A DNA stretch of 56,468 nt from Amycolatopsis tucumanensis. GTDB lineage: Bacteria; Actinomycetota; Actinomycetes; Mycobacteriales; Pseudonocardiaceae. Positions 1-7,419 of the stretch are shown one piece after another. Both the position numbers and the translations under genes were made by a program. Each line of letters begins with the position of its first letter. Position 1 is the first letter of the stretch. Under the pieces are notes generated by a model that saw only the letters and a list, made by a program, of their open reading frames with translations, searched no databases and had not been told where the DNA came from. The stretch lies in contig NZ_JAKGSD010000040.1 in the NCBI RefSeq assembly GCF_021654135.1, positions 22,014 to 78,481 on the forward strand, read 5' to 3'.

Positions 1-296
1 ACCACACGCCCCGCGACGCATCCCGCGCTGCCCCCCGCCCGAACCACACGCCCCGCCACGCCACCCGTGCTACCCCACGCCTCCGATGCGTCCCGCACTG
101 CCCCGCCCGAATCACAGGCTCCGCGGTGCGATCTGCCTCCAGGCGCGAGCCGCGCCCACGCTGCCACGCGGTCTCACGTCTCGCACTGTCAGGCGCATCG
201 CTCCGCAGTGCGAGTTTCCCGTCCTTGAAGGCGCCCCGAAGGTTGCGCCCGGGAGCGTCCACTTCAGACCCTGCGCGCGACATTTTCCCCAGCAGG
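1..296. repeat. Low-complexity C-rich edge region, no gene seen
   Basis: The window opens in degenerate C-rich repeats: the phrase ACCACACGCCCCGC occurs at 1 and again at 43, and a diverged copy with CCCGCACTGCCCCGCCCGAA follows near 87-112. Open frames cross it on both strands, but all are arginine/proline/alanine-rich with no recognisable domain. It lies just past the 3' end of the minus-strand oxidoreductase ending at 297 and resembles other decaying minisatellites in this window. I see no clear hairpin terminator. Confidence 0.5.
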
Positions 297-1112
297 TCAG
301 CGGAAAGCGTCCGCGTTCTCCCGCGCCCACTGCTCGAACGTGCGCGGCGCCCGCCCGGTCACTTCGGCCACGTCGGGGTGCACCGTGGCCTCGTCCAGCT
401 TGCCCTCGGCGTAAAACTGGGCGAACGCCTCCACGTAGTCGGCCGGCATCGCCGCTGCCATCTCGGCCCGGGTCTCCTCGTCGGACAGGCCCACCGCGCG
501 CAGGTCCCGGCTCAGCACACGCCCGAGCACCGCCACCTGCTGGGCAGGCAACAGCGCCTCGGGACCGGTCAGATCGTAGATCCGGCCCTCGTGCCCGCCC
601 CGCAGCGCCCGCACGGCCACCGCCGCGATGTCGCCCGGGTCGACGCACGCCGCGGGCACGTCCGGGTACTGCACACGCACCTCGTCGCCCGCCCGCAGCT
701 GCGGCAGCCACCGCAGCGCGTTCGACATGAACGCCCGCGGCCGCAGGAACGTCCACGCCAGACCGGACTCCCGCACGGCCCGTTCGGACAGCGTCATGTA
801 CCGCGACACCGCGTTGTCCAGATCCGCGAGCGCGGCCGACCCACCGGACAACAACACCACCCGCTCGACACCAGCCGCCCGCGCCCGCGCCAGCAGCCCC
901 GGCATGTCCGCGTACCCGGACAGCAGGAACACCCCAGTCACGCCCTCGAACGGGACGCTCGCCGGATCGTTGAGATCGCCGACCACCGGCTCCGCACCGG
1001 GGACCACGGCGTCCGGCTTCCGCACCAGCGCCCGCACCGGCTCACCAGTCCCGGCGAACTCGCGCACCACCGCCCCGCCCGCCGTGCCGGTCGCGCCAGT
1101 GACGAGAAACAT
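297..1112 (-). CDS. NmrA-like NAD(P)-binding oxidoreductase (atypical SDR)
   Basis: A 271-residue protein. The N-terminus MFLVTGATGTAGG is a Rossmann dinucleotide loop (GxxGxxG, Gly6, Gly9, Gly12), followed by the typical LVRKP second strand and a VLLSGGSA segment, as in NmrA/quinone-oxidoreductase-2-like atypical SDRs. Such proteins sense or reduce with NAD(P)H; substrate is not predictable. The frame extends upstream to 1190, but I place the start at the ATG ending at 1112 because it begins the Rossmann strand and is preceded by a GGGGGG run. It is divergent from the monooxygenase starting at 1155 with only about 42 bp between them, so the two probably share a control region. The family is confident; the role is unknown. 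Confidence 0.85.
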   Translation of the reverse strand: MFLVTGATGTAGGAVVREFAGTGEPVRALVRKPDAVVPGAEPVVGDLNDPASVPFEGVTGVFLLSGYADMPGLLARARAAGVERVVLLSGGSAALADLDNAVSRYMTLSERAVRESGLAWTFLRPRAFMSNALRWLPQLRAGDEVRVQYPDVPAACVDPGDIAAVAVRALRGGHEGRIYDLTGPEALLPAQQVAVLGRVLSRDLRAVGLSDEETRAEMAAAMPADYVEAFAQFYAEGKLDEATVHPDVAEVTGRAPRTFEQWARENADAFR

Positions 1113-1154
1113 CGTGCCCCCCAGATGCCGGTCGAGTCCTGGACAATACCCGGT

Positions 1155-2162
1155 GTGAAGAAGATCGGGTTCCTTTCGTTCGGCCACCACCAGCCGGGCA
1201 CGCCCACCCCGACGGCCGGCGACGCGCTGCGGCAGATGGTCGAGCTCGCCGTGGCCGCCGAGGAGCTGGGCGTCGACGGCGCGTTCCTACGCGTGCACCA
1301 CTTCGCGCCCCAGTTCTCGACACCCTTCCCGCTGCTGGCGGCGATGGCCGCGCGCACCGAGCGCATCGAGCTCGGCACCGGCGTGATCGACATGCGCTAC
1401 GAGAACCCGCTCTACATGGCCGAACAGGCCGCGGCCACCGACCTGCTCAGCGGCGAACGGCTGCAGCTCGGCATCAGCCGCGGCTCCCCCGAACCCGCGC
1501 TGCACGGCGCGTCCGCGTTCGGCTACGTCCCGGCCGACGGCGAGACCGACGCGGACATGGCGCGCAAGCACACGGAGATCTTCCGGACCGCGATCGGCGG
1601 CAGCGGTGTCGTCCGGGCCGATCCGCGGATGACCGGCCGCGGCGGGATGCTCGCGATCCAGCCGCAGTCGCCGACGCTGTACGAGCGGATCTGGTGGGGC
1701 AGCGGCACCCGCGCCACCGCGAAGTGGGCCGCCGAGCAGGGGATGAACCTGATGAGCTCGACACTGCTCACGGAGGACACCGGGGTGCCGTTCGACGAGC
1801 TGCAGGCCGAGCAGATCGAGATCTTCCGCGCGGAGTGGGCGCGCCAGGGGCACGTCCGCGAGCCGCGGGTGTCGGTGAGCCGCAGCGTAATTCCGATCAC
1901 CACCGACGTCGACCGGCGGTTCTTCGGGCGGGAACGGGACAGCCAGGACCAGGTCGGCTGGCTCGACGGCGGGGTGGCGCGGTTCGGGAAGACCTACGCG
2001 GGCGAGCCGGACGTGATCGCCAAGCAGCTCGCCGAGGACGCGGCCGTGCAGGCGGCGGACACGGTCCTGGTGACGGTGCCGAACCAGCTCGGCGTGGACT
2101 ACAACGCGCACCTGCTGGAGTCGATCGTCCGCGACGTCGCACCCGACGCCGGCTGGCGCTGA
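1155..2162 (+). CDS. LLM-class flavin-dependent monooxygenase, CE1758-like
   Basis: A 335-residue bacterial luciferase-like TIM-barrel oxidoreductase that would use FMNH2 or F420H2. It starts VKKIGFLSFGHH and contains FLRVHHFAPQ, IELGTGVIDMRYENP, LQLGISRGSPE, WWGSGTRATAKWAAEQGMN and ends LLTVPNQLGVDYNAH, the pattern I know from the CE1758-type subfamily. I choose GTG 1155 because family proteins begin with (M/V)KKIGFLSFG; an in-frame ATG at 1125 would add ten residues. The same frame is open back to 126, but that part reads as arginine-rich non-protein antisense to the NmrA gene. No classical ribosome binding site precedes GTG 1155, so a leaderless message is possible. Substrate unknown. Confidence 0.85.
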   Translation: MKKIGFLSFGHHQPGTPTPTAGDALRQMVELAVAAEELGVDGAFLRVHHFAPQFSTPFPLLAAMAARTERIELGTGVIDMRYENPLYMAEQAAATDLLSGERLQLGISRGSPEPALHGASAFGYVPADGETDADMARKHTEIFRTAIGGSGVVRADPRMTGRGGMLAIQPQSPTLYERIWWGSGTRATAKWAAEQGMNLMSSTLLTEDTGVPFDELQAEQIEIFRAEWARQGHVREPRVSVSRSVIPITTDVDRRFFGRERDSQDQVGWLDGGVARFGKTYAGEPDVIAKQLAEDAAVQAADTVLVTVPNQLGVDYNAHLLESIVRDVAPDAGWR

Positions 2163-2191
2163 AACGTTCGCCGCTCGTTCACCGGGTCCTC

Positions 2192-3034
2192 ATGTGCACG
2201 GCCGAAGATCGCCGGGTGCGTAGAACACTGGCGATCGTGCTGATGCTGAGCGGAATCCTGCTGACCTCGGTGGCGCCCGCGAACGCGAGCGAGCCGCGGC
2301 AGCGGGTGCTGTCCGTGCTGAGTTTCAACATCCACCACGCGCAGGGCACCGACGACGTGCTCGACCTCGCGCGCGTGGCCGGGGTGATCCGGGACAGCGG
2401 CGCCGACGTGGTCGGGCTGCAGGAGGTGGACCGGCACTACTCGGCGCGCAGCGAGTGGGCCGACCAGGCCGCCGAGCTCGCCCGGATGCTCGGCTACCAC
2501 GTGGTCTTCGGCGCGAACATCGACCGGGACCCGCCCGCCGCCGGCAGCCCGCGGATCCAGTACGGCACCGCGATCCTGTCCCGCTACCCGATCACCGCGT
2601 GGGACAACACGCACCTGTTCCGGTCGCCGAACCAGGAGCAGCGCGGGCTGCTGCACGCGGTGCTGGACGTGCGCGGCGTGGCGGTGCACGTGTACGACAC
2701 ACACCTCGCGGCCAGTTCCCAGGTGGACCGGCTGGAGCAGACCCGGCAGATCACGGAGCTCATCGGCGACACCACGCCTGCGGTGCTCGTGGGCGACCTG
2801 AACGCGCTCCCGGAAGCCCCGGAGATCGCCACGCTGAACGCGGCCTTCACCGACACGTGGCCGGTGTCCGGGAAGGGCGCGGGCGCGACGTACCCGGCGG
2901 AGGCGCCGGACCGGCGGATCGACTACATCTACGCGTCGCGCTCGGTGCAGCCGCTGGTGACGCGGGTGCTGGACGGGGCTCCCGTGGCCTCGGACCACTT
3001 GCCGCTGATGAGCCGCGTGCTCGTGCGGCACTGA
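2192..3034 (+). CDS. Secreted endonuclease/exonuclease/phosphatase family hydrolase
   Basis: A 280-residue metal-dependent phosphodiesterase of the EEP (DNase I-like) superfamily. A signal peptide is visible: positive RRVRRT, hydrophobic LAIVLMLSGILLTSVAP, then a cleavage-like ANA|SE at about residue 32. Catalytic-core motifs follow in order: SFNIHHAQG (Asn metal ligand), LQEVD (Glu metal ligand), YDTHLAA, GDLNALPE and SDHLPL (C-terminal Asp-His). Substrate could be nucleic acid, phospholipid or inositol phosphate. ATG 2192 is taken as start; GTG 2216 in the same frame also leaves a complete signal peptide. It is co-directional with the monooxygenase 30 bp upstream but appears functionally unrelated. 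Confidence 0.85.
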   Translation: MCTAEDRRVRRTLAIVLMLSGILLTSVAPANASEPRQRVLSVLSFNIHHAQGTDDVLDLARVAGVIRDSGADVVGLQEVDRHYSARSEWADQAAELARMLGYHVVFGANIDRDPPAAGSPRIQYGTAILSRYPITAWDNTHLFRSPNQEQRGLLHAVLDVRGVAVHVYDTHLAASSQVDRLEQTRQITELIGDTTPAVLVGDLNALPEAPEIATLNAAFTDTWPVSGKGAGATYPAEAPDRRIDYIYASRSVQPLVTRVLDGAPVASDHLPLMSRVLVRH

Positions 3035-3352
3035 GTTTCAGGCACGCTGGCAGCAGCGGCCCCTTTGCCGCCGTGGTCCGCGGATGTCTGCGCAGCGTGG
3101 GCAGTTCCGCGGACCCCGGCGCTCCAGGCGCGAGCGCCAACGCCAACTGGTCGAGGTGGACGGTCAACGGACCTTCCGCGCGCGGAAGGTCCGGCTGGCC
3201 GGCACGCCGAGGGTCGGCCAGCCGACGGCCCGCCCGGTGGGCGGGCATCGACCGCCTGGCGACCACGCCTGCCGTGGACGGTCAGCGGGCGGCCAGCGCC
3301 CGGCAGGCGGCGCGCGGTTGTGCCTTGGCCGACGAGCCCGCCCGGTTGACCT
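3035..3352. other. Intergenic region without a convincing gene
   Basis: Roughly 320 bp between the hydrolase stop and the 135-bp repeat array. Frames are open on both strands but read as low-complexity arginine/proline/alanine-rich protein. Short imperfect inverted sequences built on CTTCCGCGCGCGGAAGG around 3172-3188 could form a hairpin and act as a terminator. Confidence 0.4.
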
Positions 3353-3830
3353 CCCAGCGCATCCAGCCGCATTCGCTGAACACGACGGCGAACACGGCGG
3401 TCGAGCGACCACACCGAGGCGGACGCCTCCGACACCTCCGCCGGCGGCCGGCAGTGGCGCGCCAACCTATGAAGCCTGCCCGATTGACCTCCCAGCGCCC
3501 CCAGCTGCGCTCGCCAGCATATTCCACCGCCGAACGACCAAGCCAAGGCCGATACTCAGCGGGACTCCAGCACCACCGCCCAACGGCAGTCACCCACCAA
3601 CCAACAAAACCCGCCCGGCAGACCACCCAGCGCCCCCAGCCGCGCTCGCCAGCACATTCCACCGCCGAACGACCAAGCCAAGGCCGATACTCAGCGGGAC
3701 TCCAGCACCACCGCCCAACGGCAGTCACCCACCAACCAACAAAACCCGCCCGGCAGACCACCCAGCGCCCCCAGCTGCGCTCACCTGCCCACATCACCGC
3801 CCGCCGAGCCACGCCCGAGGCGGACACTCA
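3353..3830. repeat. 135-bp tandem repeat array with diverged flanking copies
   Basis: The anchor CCCAGCGC(C/A)(C/T)CCAG recurs at 3353, 3491, 3626 and 3761, giving spacings of 138, 135 and 135 bp. The two central units (3491-3625 and 3626-3760) are almost identical, sharing for example CCGCCGAACGACCAAGCC and CAACCAACAAAACCCGCC; the first and last copies are strongly diverged. The array sits directly behind the 3' end of the minus-strand GAF-ANTAR gene and is noticeably less GC-rich than its surroundings. On the minus strand the array is open for 181 codons (3282-3827) starting with GTG right after the TGA of the regulator, giving a 45-residue tryptophan-rich repeat; expression is unproven. 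Confidence 0.85.
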
Positions 3831-4568
3831 GCGCGCCCGCAGCACCTCCGCCAGCCGGCCCTCGTGGTGGGCCGTCACCAGCGCGGCCGCCACGTCGCGC
3901 AGTTTCACGTTCCGCTGCTGCGACATCCGCTTCAGCGCGGCGAGCGCCTCGTCCGCCGTCTGGTGGCCGTGGTGCATCAGCAGGCCCTGCGCCTGCGCGA
4001 TGACCGTCCGCGTGCGCAGCGCTGTCTGCACGTGCCCCAGCAGGCGGATGTTGTCGTGGTAGAGCGCGCTGTTGTCGAACGCCACGCCCGCGTGGAGGGT
4101 GAACAACAGCGCCAGGTCGTGTGAATCCTCGCCGAAACGGCCGCGCTCGGCGGAGAGCACGCTGAACGCCGCCCCGGACTCGGCGCCGGGCAGTGGCAGC
4201 GTCAGCGCGCTGCCGAACCCGTGCCGGCGCAGGTGCGCGCTGTAGGCGGGCCACCGCTCGTCCGTCGCGGTGTCGTCCACCCGCCGCGGCTCGCGGTAGG
4301 TCAGCGCCTCCGTGACCGGGTCCGGCCCGGACCCGTCGGTCGGCGGCTCCGGCAACGGCTTGCCCGCGGACGCGAGCACCTCGGCCGTCCCCGCCGGCGT
4401 GCGGACCGTGATGGACGCGCGGTCGCAACCCGGCAGCAACGCGCAGGCACGCGCCACGTACCGGGACAGGGTCGAGGTGACGTCGTCGTCGTCCACCAGC
4501 CTGCCGATCTCGGCGAGTTCCTGCGCGATCGTGAGCACCGCGGGTGCGGACAGGAGCGATTCGCTCAT
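3828..4568 (-). CDS. GAF-ANTAR RNA-binding response regulator
   Basis: A 246-residue cytoplasmic protein. Residues 15-150 form a GAF-like sensor domain; residues about 170-230 are an ANTAR domain (VQTALRTRTVIAQAQGLLM ... TADEALAALKRMSQQRNVKLRDVAAAL), a helical module that in characterised proteins binds paired stem-loops in nascent RNA and prevents termination. The start is the ATG ending at 4568, preceded by GAGACGAGGTGTC with a good GAGG; a longer frame to 4613 has no such site. Divergent from the STAS gene, and a second GAF-ANTAR gene lies 0.5 kb away, so the three likely form one stress-signalling set. No paired ANTAR hairpins were recognised nearby. Confidence 0.88.
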   Translation of the reverse strand: MSESLLSAPAVLTIAQELAEIGRLVDDDDVTSTLSRYVARACALLPGCDRASITVRTPAGTAEVLASAGKPLPEPPTDGSGPDPVTEALTYREPRRVDDTATDERWPAYSAHLRRHGFGSALTLPLPGAESGAAFSVLSAERGRFGEDSHDLALLFTLHAGVAFDNSALYHDNIRLLGHVQTALRTRTVIAQAQGLLMHHGHQTADEALAALKRMSQQRNVKLRDVAAALVTAHHEGRLAEVLRAR

Positions 4569-4744
4569 GACACCTCGTCTCTTCCACACGACCTGCCGGT
4601 CCTCGTCCGGCAAGCCTAGCCGGGCGATGCGGTAGGGTCGGTTGCGTCACGGTTATACAAGCAGCTGTGGCTCGCCAGTTTCCGTCGGCAGCGCGGTGTC
4701 CGTGTCCTGCCCTGTTTCGCGAGCCCACGAGCTTGCCCCAGGAG
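4569..4744. promoter_or_regulatory. Divergent promoter region of GAF-ANTAR and STAS genes
   Basis: About 175 bp separates the divergent starts. It contains CGGTTATACAAGCAG at roughly 4653-4667, the least GC-rich stretch here and a possible -10 element (TATACA). The pair CCGGTCCTCGTCCGGC near 4600 can form a short hairpin in the leader of the minus-strand gene. Assignments are tentative. Confidence 0.3.
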
Positions 4745-5095
4745 ATGCCAGTGACGAACCTGAAAGTGGAGTGGACCTACCGGCCCGACGCGCTCGTCGT
4801 GACCGTGACGGGTGAAATCGACGCCGGAACCGTCGTCCACCTGCGGGACGGGCTGGGGGCGGCCCGCGCGGGGGCGCCGGTGCCCCCGCCGCGCACGCTG
4901 GTTCTCGACCTCCTGCGCGTCGGATTCCTCGACTCGGGCGGCCTCGCGTTGCTGGTCGAGGTTTCGCGGGAGTGCGAGGCCGCCGGGCAGGAGTTCATCC
5001 TGGCCTGCACGAGCCGCCCGGTGCTGCGCCCGCTCGAGCTGACCGGGCTGGACCGGGTCTTCACGATCGCCTCGGCGGTGCCGTCGGCGGCCTGA
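4745..5095 (+). CDS. STAS-domain anti-sigma-factor antagonist-like protein
   Basis: A 116-residue single-domain protein with STAS topology: VEWTYRPDALVVTVTGEID at the start, TLVLDLLRVGFLDSGGLALL in the middle, and a C-terminal LELTGLDRVFTI. These proteins switch partner proteins by serine phosphorylation. The switch loop here reads D-S-G-G rather than the usual D-S-(S/T)-G, so it is open whether the kinase switch is intact. The AGGAG at 4739-4743 sits too close to ATG 4745 but is ideally spaced from GTG 4751 (protein VTNLKVEW), so the true start may be two codons later. It is flanked on both sides by minus-strand GAF-ANTAR genes. Confidence 0.85.
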   Translation: MPVTNLKVEWTYRPDALVVTVTGEIDAGTVVHLRDGLGAARAGAPVPPPRTLVLDLLRVGFLDSGGLALLVEVSRECEAAGQEFILACTSRPVLRPLELTGLDRVFTIASAVPSAA

Positions 5096-5099
5096 CGCA

Positions 5100-5855
5100 T
5101 CAGTTCGGCAGGCTGTCGTCCGGGTCCACCACGTGCCCGGAGTGCTCGGCGACGAACCGCGCCGAAATGGTGTGCAGCTTGACGTTCTCCCGCTGGGACT
5201 GCCCCACCAGGAGCTGGAAGGCCTCGTCGGCGCTGATCCGCCTCGCAGCCATCAGGATGCCCTTGGCCTGCTCGATGACCCCGCGCGTGCGCATCGCCGC
5301 GCGCAGCTGGCGCACCTGTTCCTGGGTGCGCAACGCGCGTCTGGACAGGTGCAGCACCGTGTCCACGACCGTCGCGTACAGCTCCAGGTACTTCTGGTCG
5401 ACGTCGCGGAACCCGTGCTCGCCGAACCCGAACAGGTTGATCGCGCCCATCGCCTCGTCGCGCACCTGCAGCGGCGAAGCCAGGTAGCTCGCCACCCCGT
5501 GCCCGGCTGCGACGGCGGAGAACCCGGGCCACAACTCCCGCGCCGTGCCGACCTCGACCCGGACCACCTGCCCGGTGCGCGCCGCGCGCAGGCACGGGCC
5601 GTCGTCCTCGTCGTACTGCGCCGCGTCGATGCGCGTGGCGCGGTCGTCGGTCGAAGCCACCGATCGCGCGCCGGAATCGTCGAGCACCGTGATCGAGGCC
5701 ATGTCGGCCCCGGGCACCACGCGCACGACCTGCTCGCAGACCACCCGCAGCAGCACGTCGAAGTCGTCGGTGTTCCCGACCGTGCCGGCCAGTTCCTCGA
5801 GTGCACGGGTCACCTCGTCGAGGTGTGCGAGCTGGCCTGCCGCACCGTCGCTCAT
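5100..5855 (-). CDS. GAF-ANTAR RNA-binding response regulator (second copy)
   Basis: A 251-residue protein with the same architecture as the gene at 3828: a GAF domain (about 20-160, including SITVLDDSGARSVAST and YLASPLQVRDEAMGAINLFG) and a C-terminal ANTAR domain (LRAAMRTRGVIEQAKGILMAARRIS, then LLVGQSQRENVKLHTIS). The two proteins are diverged paralogues. The frame runs up to 5951, but the Met ending at 5855 begins the natural N-terminus; its ribosome binding site is weak. It converges on the STAS gene with only four bases between stops, reinforcing that the trio is one module. Confidence 0.87.
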   Translation of the reverse strand: MSDGAAGQLAHLDEVTRALEELAGTVGNTDDFDVLLRVVCEQVVRVVPGADMASITVLDDSGARSVASTDDRATRIDAAQYDEDDGPCLRAARTGQVVRVEVGTARELWPGFSAVAAGHGVASYLASPLQVRDEAMGAINLFGFGEHGFRDVDQKYLELYATVVDTVLHLSRRALRTQEQVRQLRAAMRTRGVIEQAKGILMAARRISADEAFQLLVGQSQRENVKLHTISARFVAEHSGHVVDPDDSLPN

Positions 5856-5993
5856 CCTGGTCGTGTCCCTTCCTGGCAACCATCCGGAGCGGGGCGAGCG
5901 ACCAGCGACAGACAGCACCGGGCCCGCACCCGGTCGCTGTCTGCTCAACAACCCGGCCGATATTACCCGGCCGCCCGGCGGGCGGATCGCAGG

Positions 5994-6782
5994 TCAGGCG
6001 CGGGTGCGGCGCAGACGTGCCAGCAGGTACCGCGCCCGCAACTCGATCCCGCCCGCGCGGTGCGTGGCTCGGGCTTCGATCGCGTCGCCCACAGCGGCGT
6101 GCAGGTCGTCCCACCGGCCCTCGGCTTCCAGGCGCGGACGCTCGCGCTGGGCGTGGCCGGCGGTGTCGACGAAGAACCCGGCGGCCGTCTCCACGTCGGG
6201 GAAGATCAGGGGCAGGTCGTGCGCGTCGGCCGCGTCGAGCCGGAGGCGGTGGGGCGTCAGCAGATCGGCGAGGGCGGCGGGGTCACCCCAGCGGGAGGGC
6301 GGCGCGCCGGTGGGCGGTGGCAGGAAGGGCGCCATCGCGGCACCGGTGGCAGGCAGGAGGCTGCCCGGGACCCACGAGGCGAGCACGACGCGGCCGCCCG
6401 GTTTGGTGCAGCGGGCCAGTTCGCGGGCCGCGGAGCCGGGCGCGTACATGACGCCGAAGACCGACAGGACCACGTTCGCGGCGCCGTCGGCGATGGGCAG
6501 CGCGGCCGCGTCGCCGACCAGCCAGCCGACCGCGGCGCTCCGCGTGGCGCCGATCCGCACGAGGGCGGGTTCGAAGTCGACGGCGATGGTGCGTGCCCGG
6601 GTGGCGGCGAGCAGGGCCGCGTTGCCGGTGCCCGTGGCGATGTCGAGCACCATGTCCCGGGCGGTGATCGCGGCTTCGTCGACGACCTGCCGGGCGACCG
6701 GTTCGAGTCGGCGCGCCATCGACGGGTAGTCACCGTCGCCCCAGGTGGTACTACCCTGAACAGAAGCTTCAATGGCACTCAT
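5994..6782 (-). CDS. Class I SAM-dependent methyltransferase
   Basis: A 262-residue methyltransferase. WGDGDYPSMARRLEPVA is the usual N-terminal helix of small UbiE-like enzymes, and motif I is VLDIATGTGNAAL at about 45-57, followed by IAVDFEPALV (acidic residue for the ribose), GDAAALPIADGAANVVLS and CTKPGGRVVLASW. The substrate is probably a small molecule. The start ATG ends at 6782 with no room for a ribosome binding site before the operator-like dyad, so translation may be leaderless. It is divergent from the MarR gene across fewer than 40 bp, suggesting MarR control. Confidence 0.85.
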   Translation of the reverse strand: MSAIEASVQGSTTWGDGDYPSMARRLEPVARQVVDEAAITARDMVLDIATGTGNAALLAATRARTIAVDFEPALVRIGATRSAAVGWLVGDAAALPIADGAANVVLSVFGVMYAPGSAARELARCTKPGGRVVLASWVPGSLLPATGAAMAPFLPPPTGAPPSRWGDPAALADLLTPHRLRLDAADAHDLPLIFPDVETAAGFFVDTAGHAQRERPRLEAEGRWDDLHAAVGDAIEARATHRAGGIELRARYLLARLRRTRA

Positions 6783-6784
6783 AT

Positions 6785-6798
6785 TTAGTGCAGTCTAA
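6785..6798. promoter_or_regulatory. Putative MarR operator (TTAG-N6-CTAA)
   Basis: TTAGTGCAGTCTAA is an interrupted palindrome with arms TTAG (6785-6788) and CTAA (6795-6798), flanked by ATAT at 6781 and 6801. It lies in the only gap between the divergent methyltransferase and MarR genes, almost touching the methyltransferase start. A bound MarR dimer there would block both promoters. Inferred from position and symmetry only. Confidence 0.45.
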
Positions 6799-6820
6799 GC
6801 ATATGCGGCGGGAGGGACAA

Positions 6821-7243
6821 GTGGCACATGATCCGGCGCTGGTCGGCGAGGTGGCCGCGTTGCTGTTCGACGTGGTGGAGCGCGCGCGGCAGGTCTACGG
6901 CGAGGCGTACCGGGCGGAGGGGCTGACCGAGCTGCAGTGGCTGGTGCTGCGGCGGCTGCGGCAGGAGCGGGAGGCGCCGCCGATCGGGCAGCTGGCGGCC
7001 TGGCTGGACACGGAGCCGCCGACCGTCACGGCGCTGGTGGACCGTCTGCAGGCGCGGGGACTGCTCGAACGCCGCGCCGACGAGGCCGACCGGCGGGTGC
7101 GCCGCATCCACCTGACGGCGGCTGCCGAGACCGCGCTGGAGCGGATCGACAGCCACGCCGCGAGCGGCTCACCGTGCCGGGAGCTGGGGGCAGGGGAACT
7201 CGCCGAGCTGCGGAACCTGCTGATCCGCATGCGACGCGACTAG
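6821..7243 (+). CDS. MarR-family transcriptional regulator
   Basis: A 140-residue winged-helix dimeric regulator. ALFDVVERARQVYGEAYR-like N-terminal helices lead to LTELQWLVLRRL, the recognition region LAAWLDTEPPTVTALVDRL, and the wing RRADEADRRVRRIHLT, with the D-x-R-x-R pattern typical of MarR. GTG 6821 is chosen because it follows GGGAGGGACAA; ATG 6803 and GTG 6788 are in frame upstream but lack such a site and would overlap the operator dyad. It probably represses itself and the divergent methyltransferase in response to an unknown ligand. Confidence 0.87.
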   Translation: MAHDPALVGEVAALLFDVVERARQVYGEAYRAEGLTELQWLVLRRLRQEREAPPIGQLAAWLDTEPPTVTALVDRLQARGLLERRADEADRRVRRIHLTAAAETALERIDSHAASGSPCRELGAGELAELRNLLIRMRRD

Positions 7244-7330
7244 CGCTTGGGCGCCGCTGACCGCCCGGACCGGCCGCGCCAGCGCGGCACTGTCCAGGGG
7301 CAGCGCGCCGCCGATCCGCCTGTGGGCGGC

Positions 7331-7370
7331 ACCCGCGCCTGCAGCCGACCTCCGGCTGCACCACGCGGGT
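7331..7370. terminator. Two-tier hairpin between convergent genes
   Basis: An outer stem ACCCGCG/CGCGGGT (7331-7337 with 7364-7370) encloses an inner stem GCAGCCG/CGGCTGC (7341-7347 with 7353-7359) with a 5-nt loop. It lies between the stops of the convergent MarR (7243) and MsnO8-type (7420) genes, as expected of a bidirectional terminator. There is no T-tract. The rest of 7244-7419 holds no gene. Confidence 0.55.
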
Positions 7371-7419
7371 CCGCGGCCGGCACCTGCGCGCCCCGGGCTG
7401 GGGCGGCCAGCCGGAGTTC

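Noticed and set aside
126..1154. N-terminal 340-residue extension of the 1155 monooxygenase
   Set aside because: It is antisense to the NmrA-like gene, arginine/proline-rich, and the luciferase-like domain is complete from 1155.
3353..3830. CRISPR array
   Set aside because: Units are 135 bp with no short repeat/unique spacer alternation and there are no cas genes.
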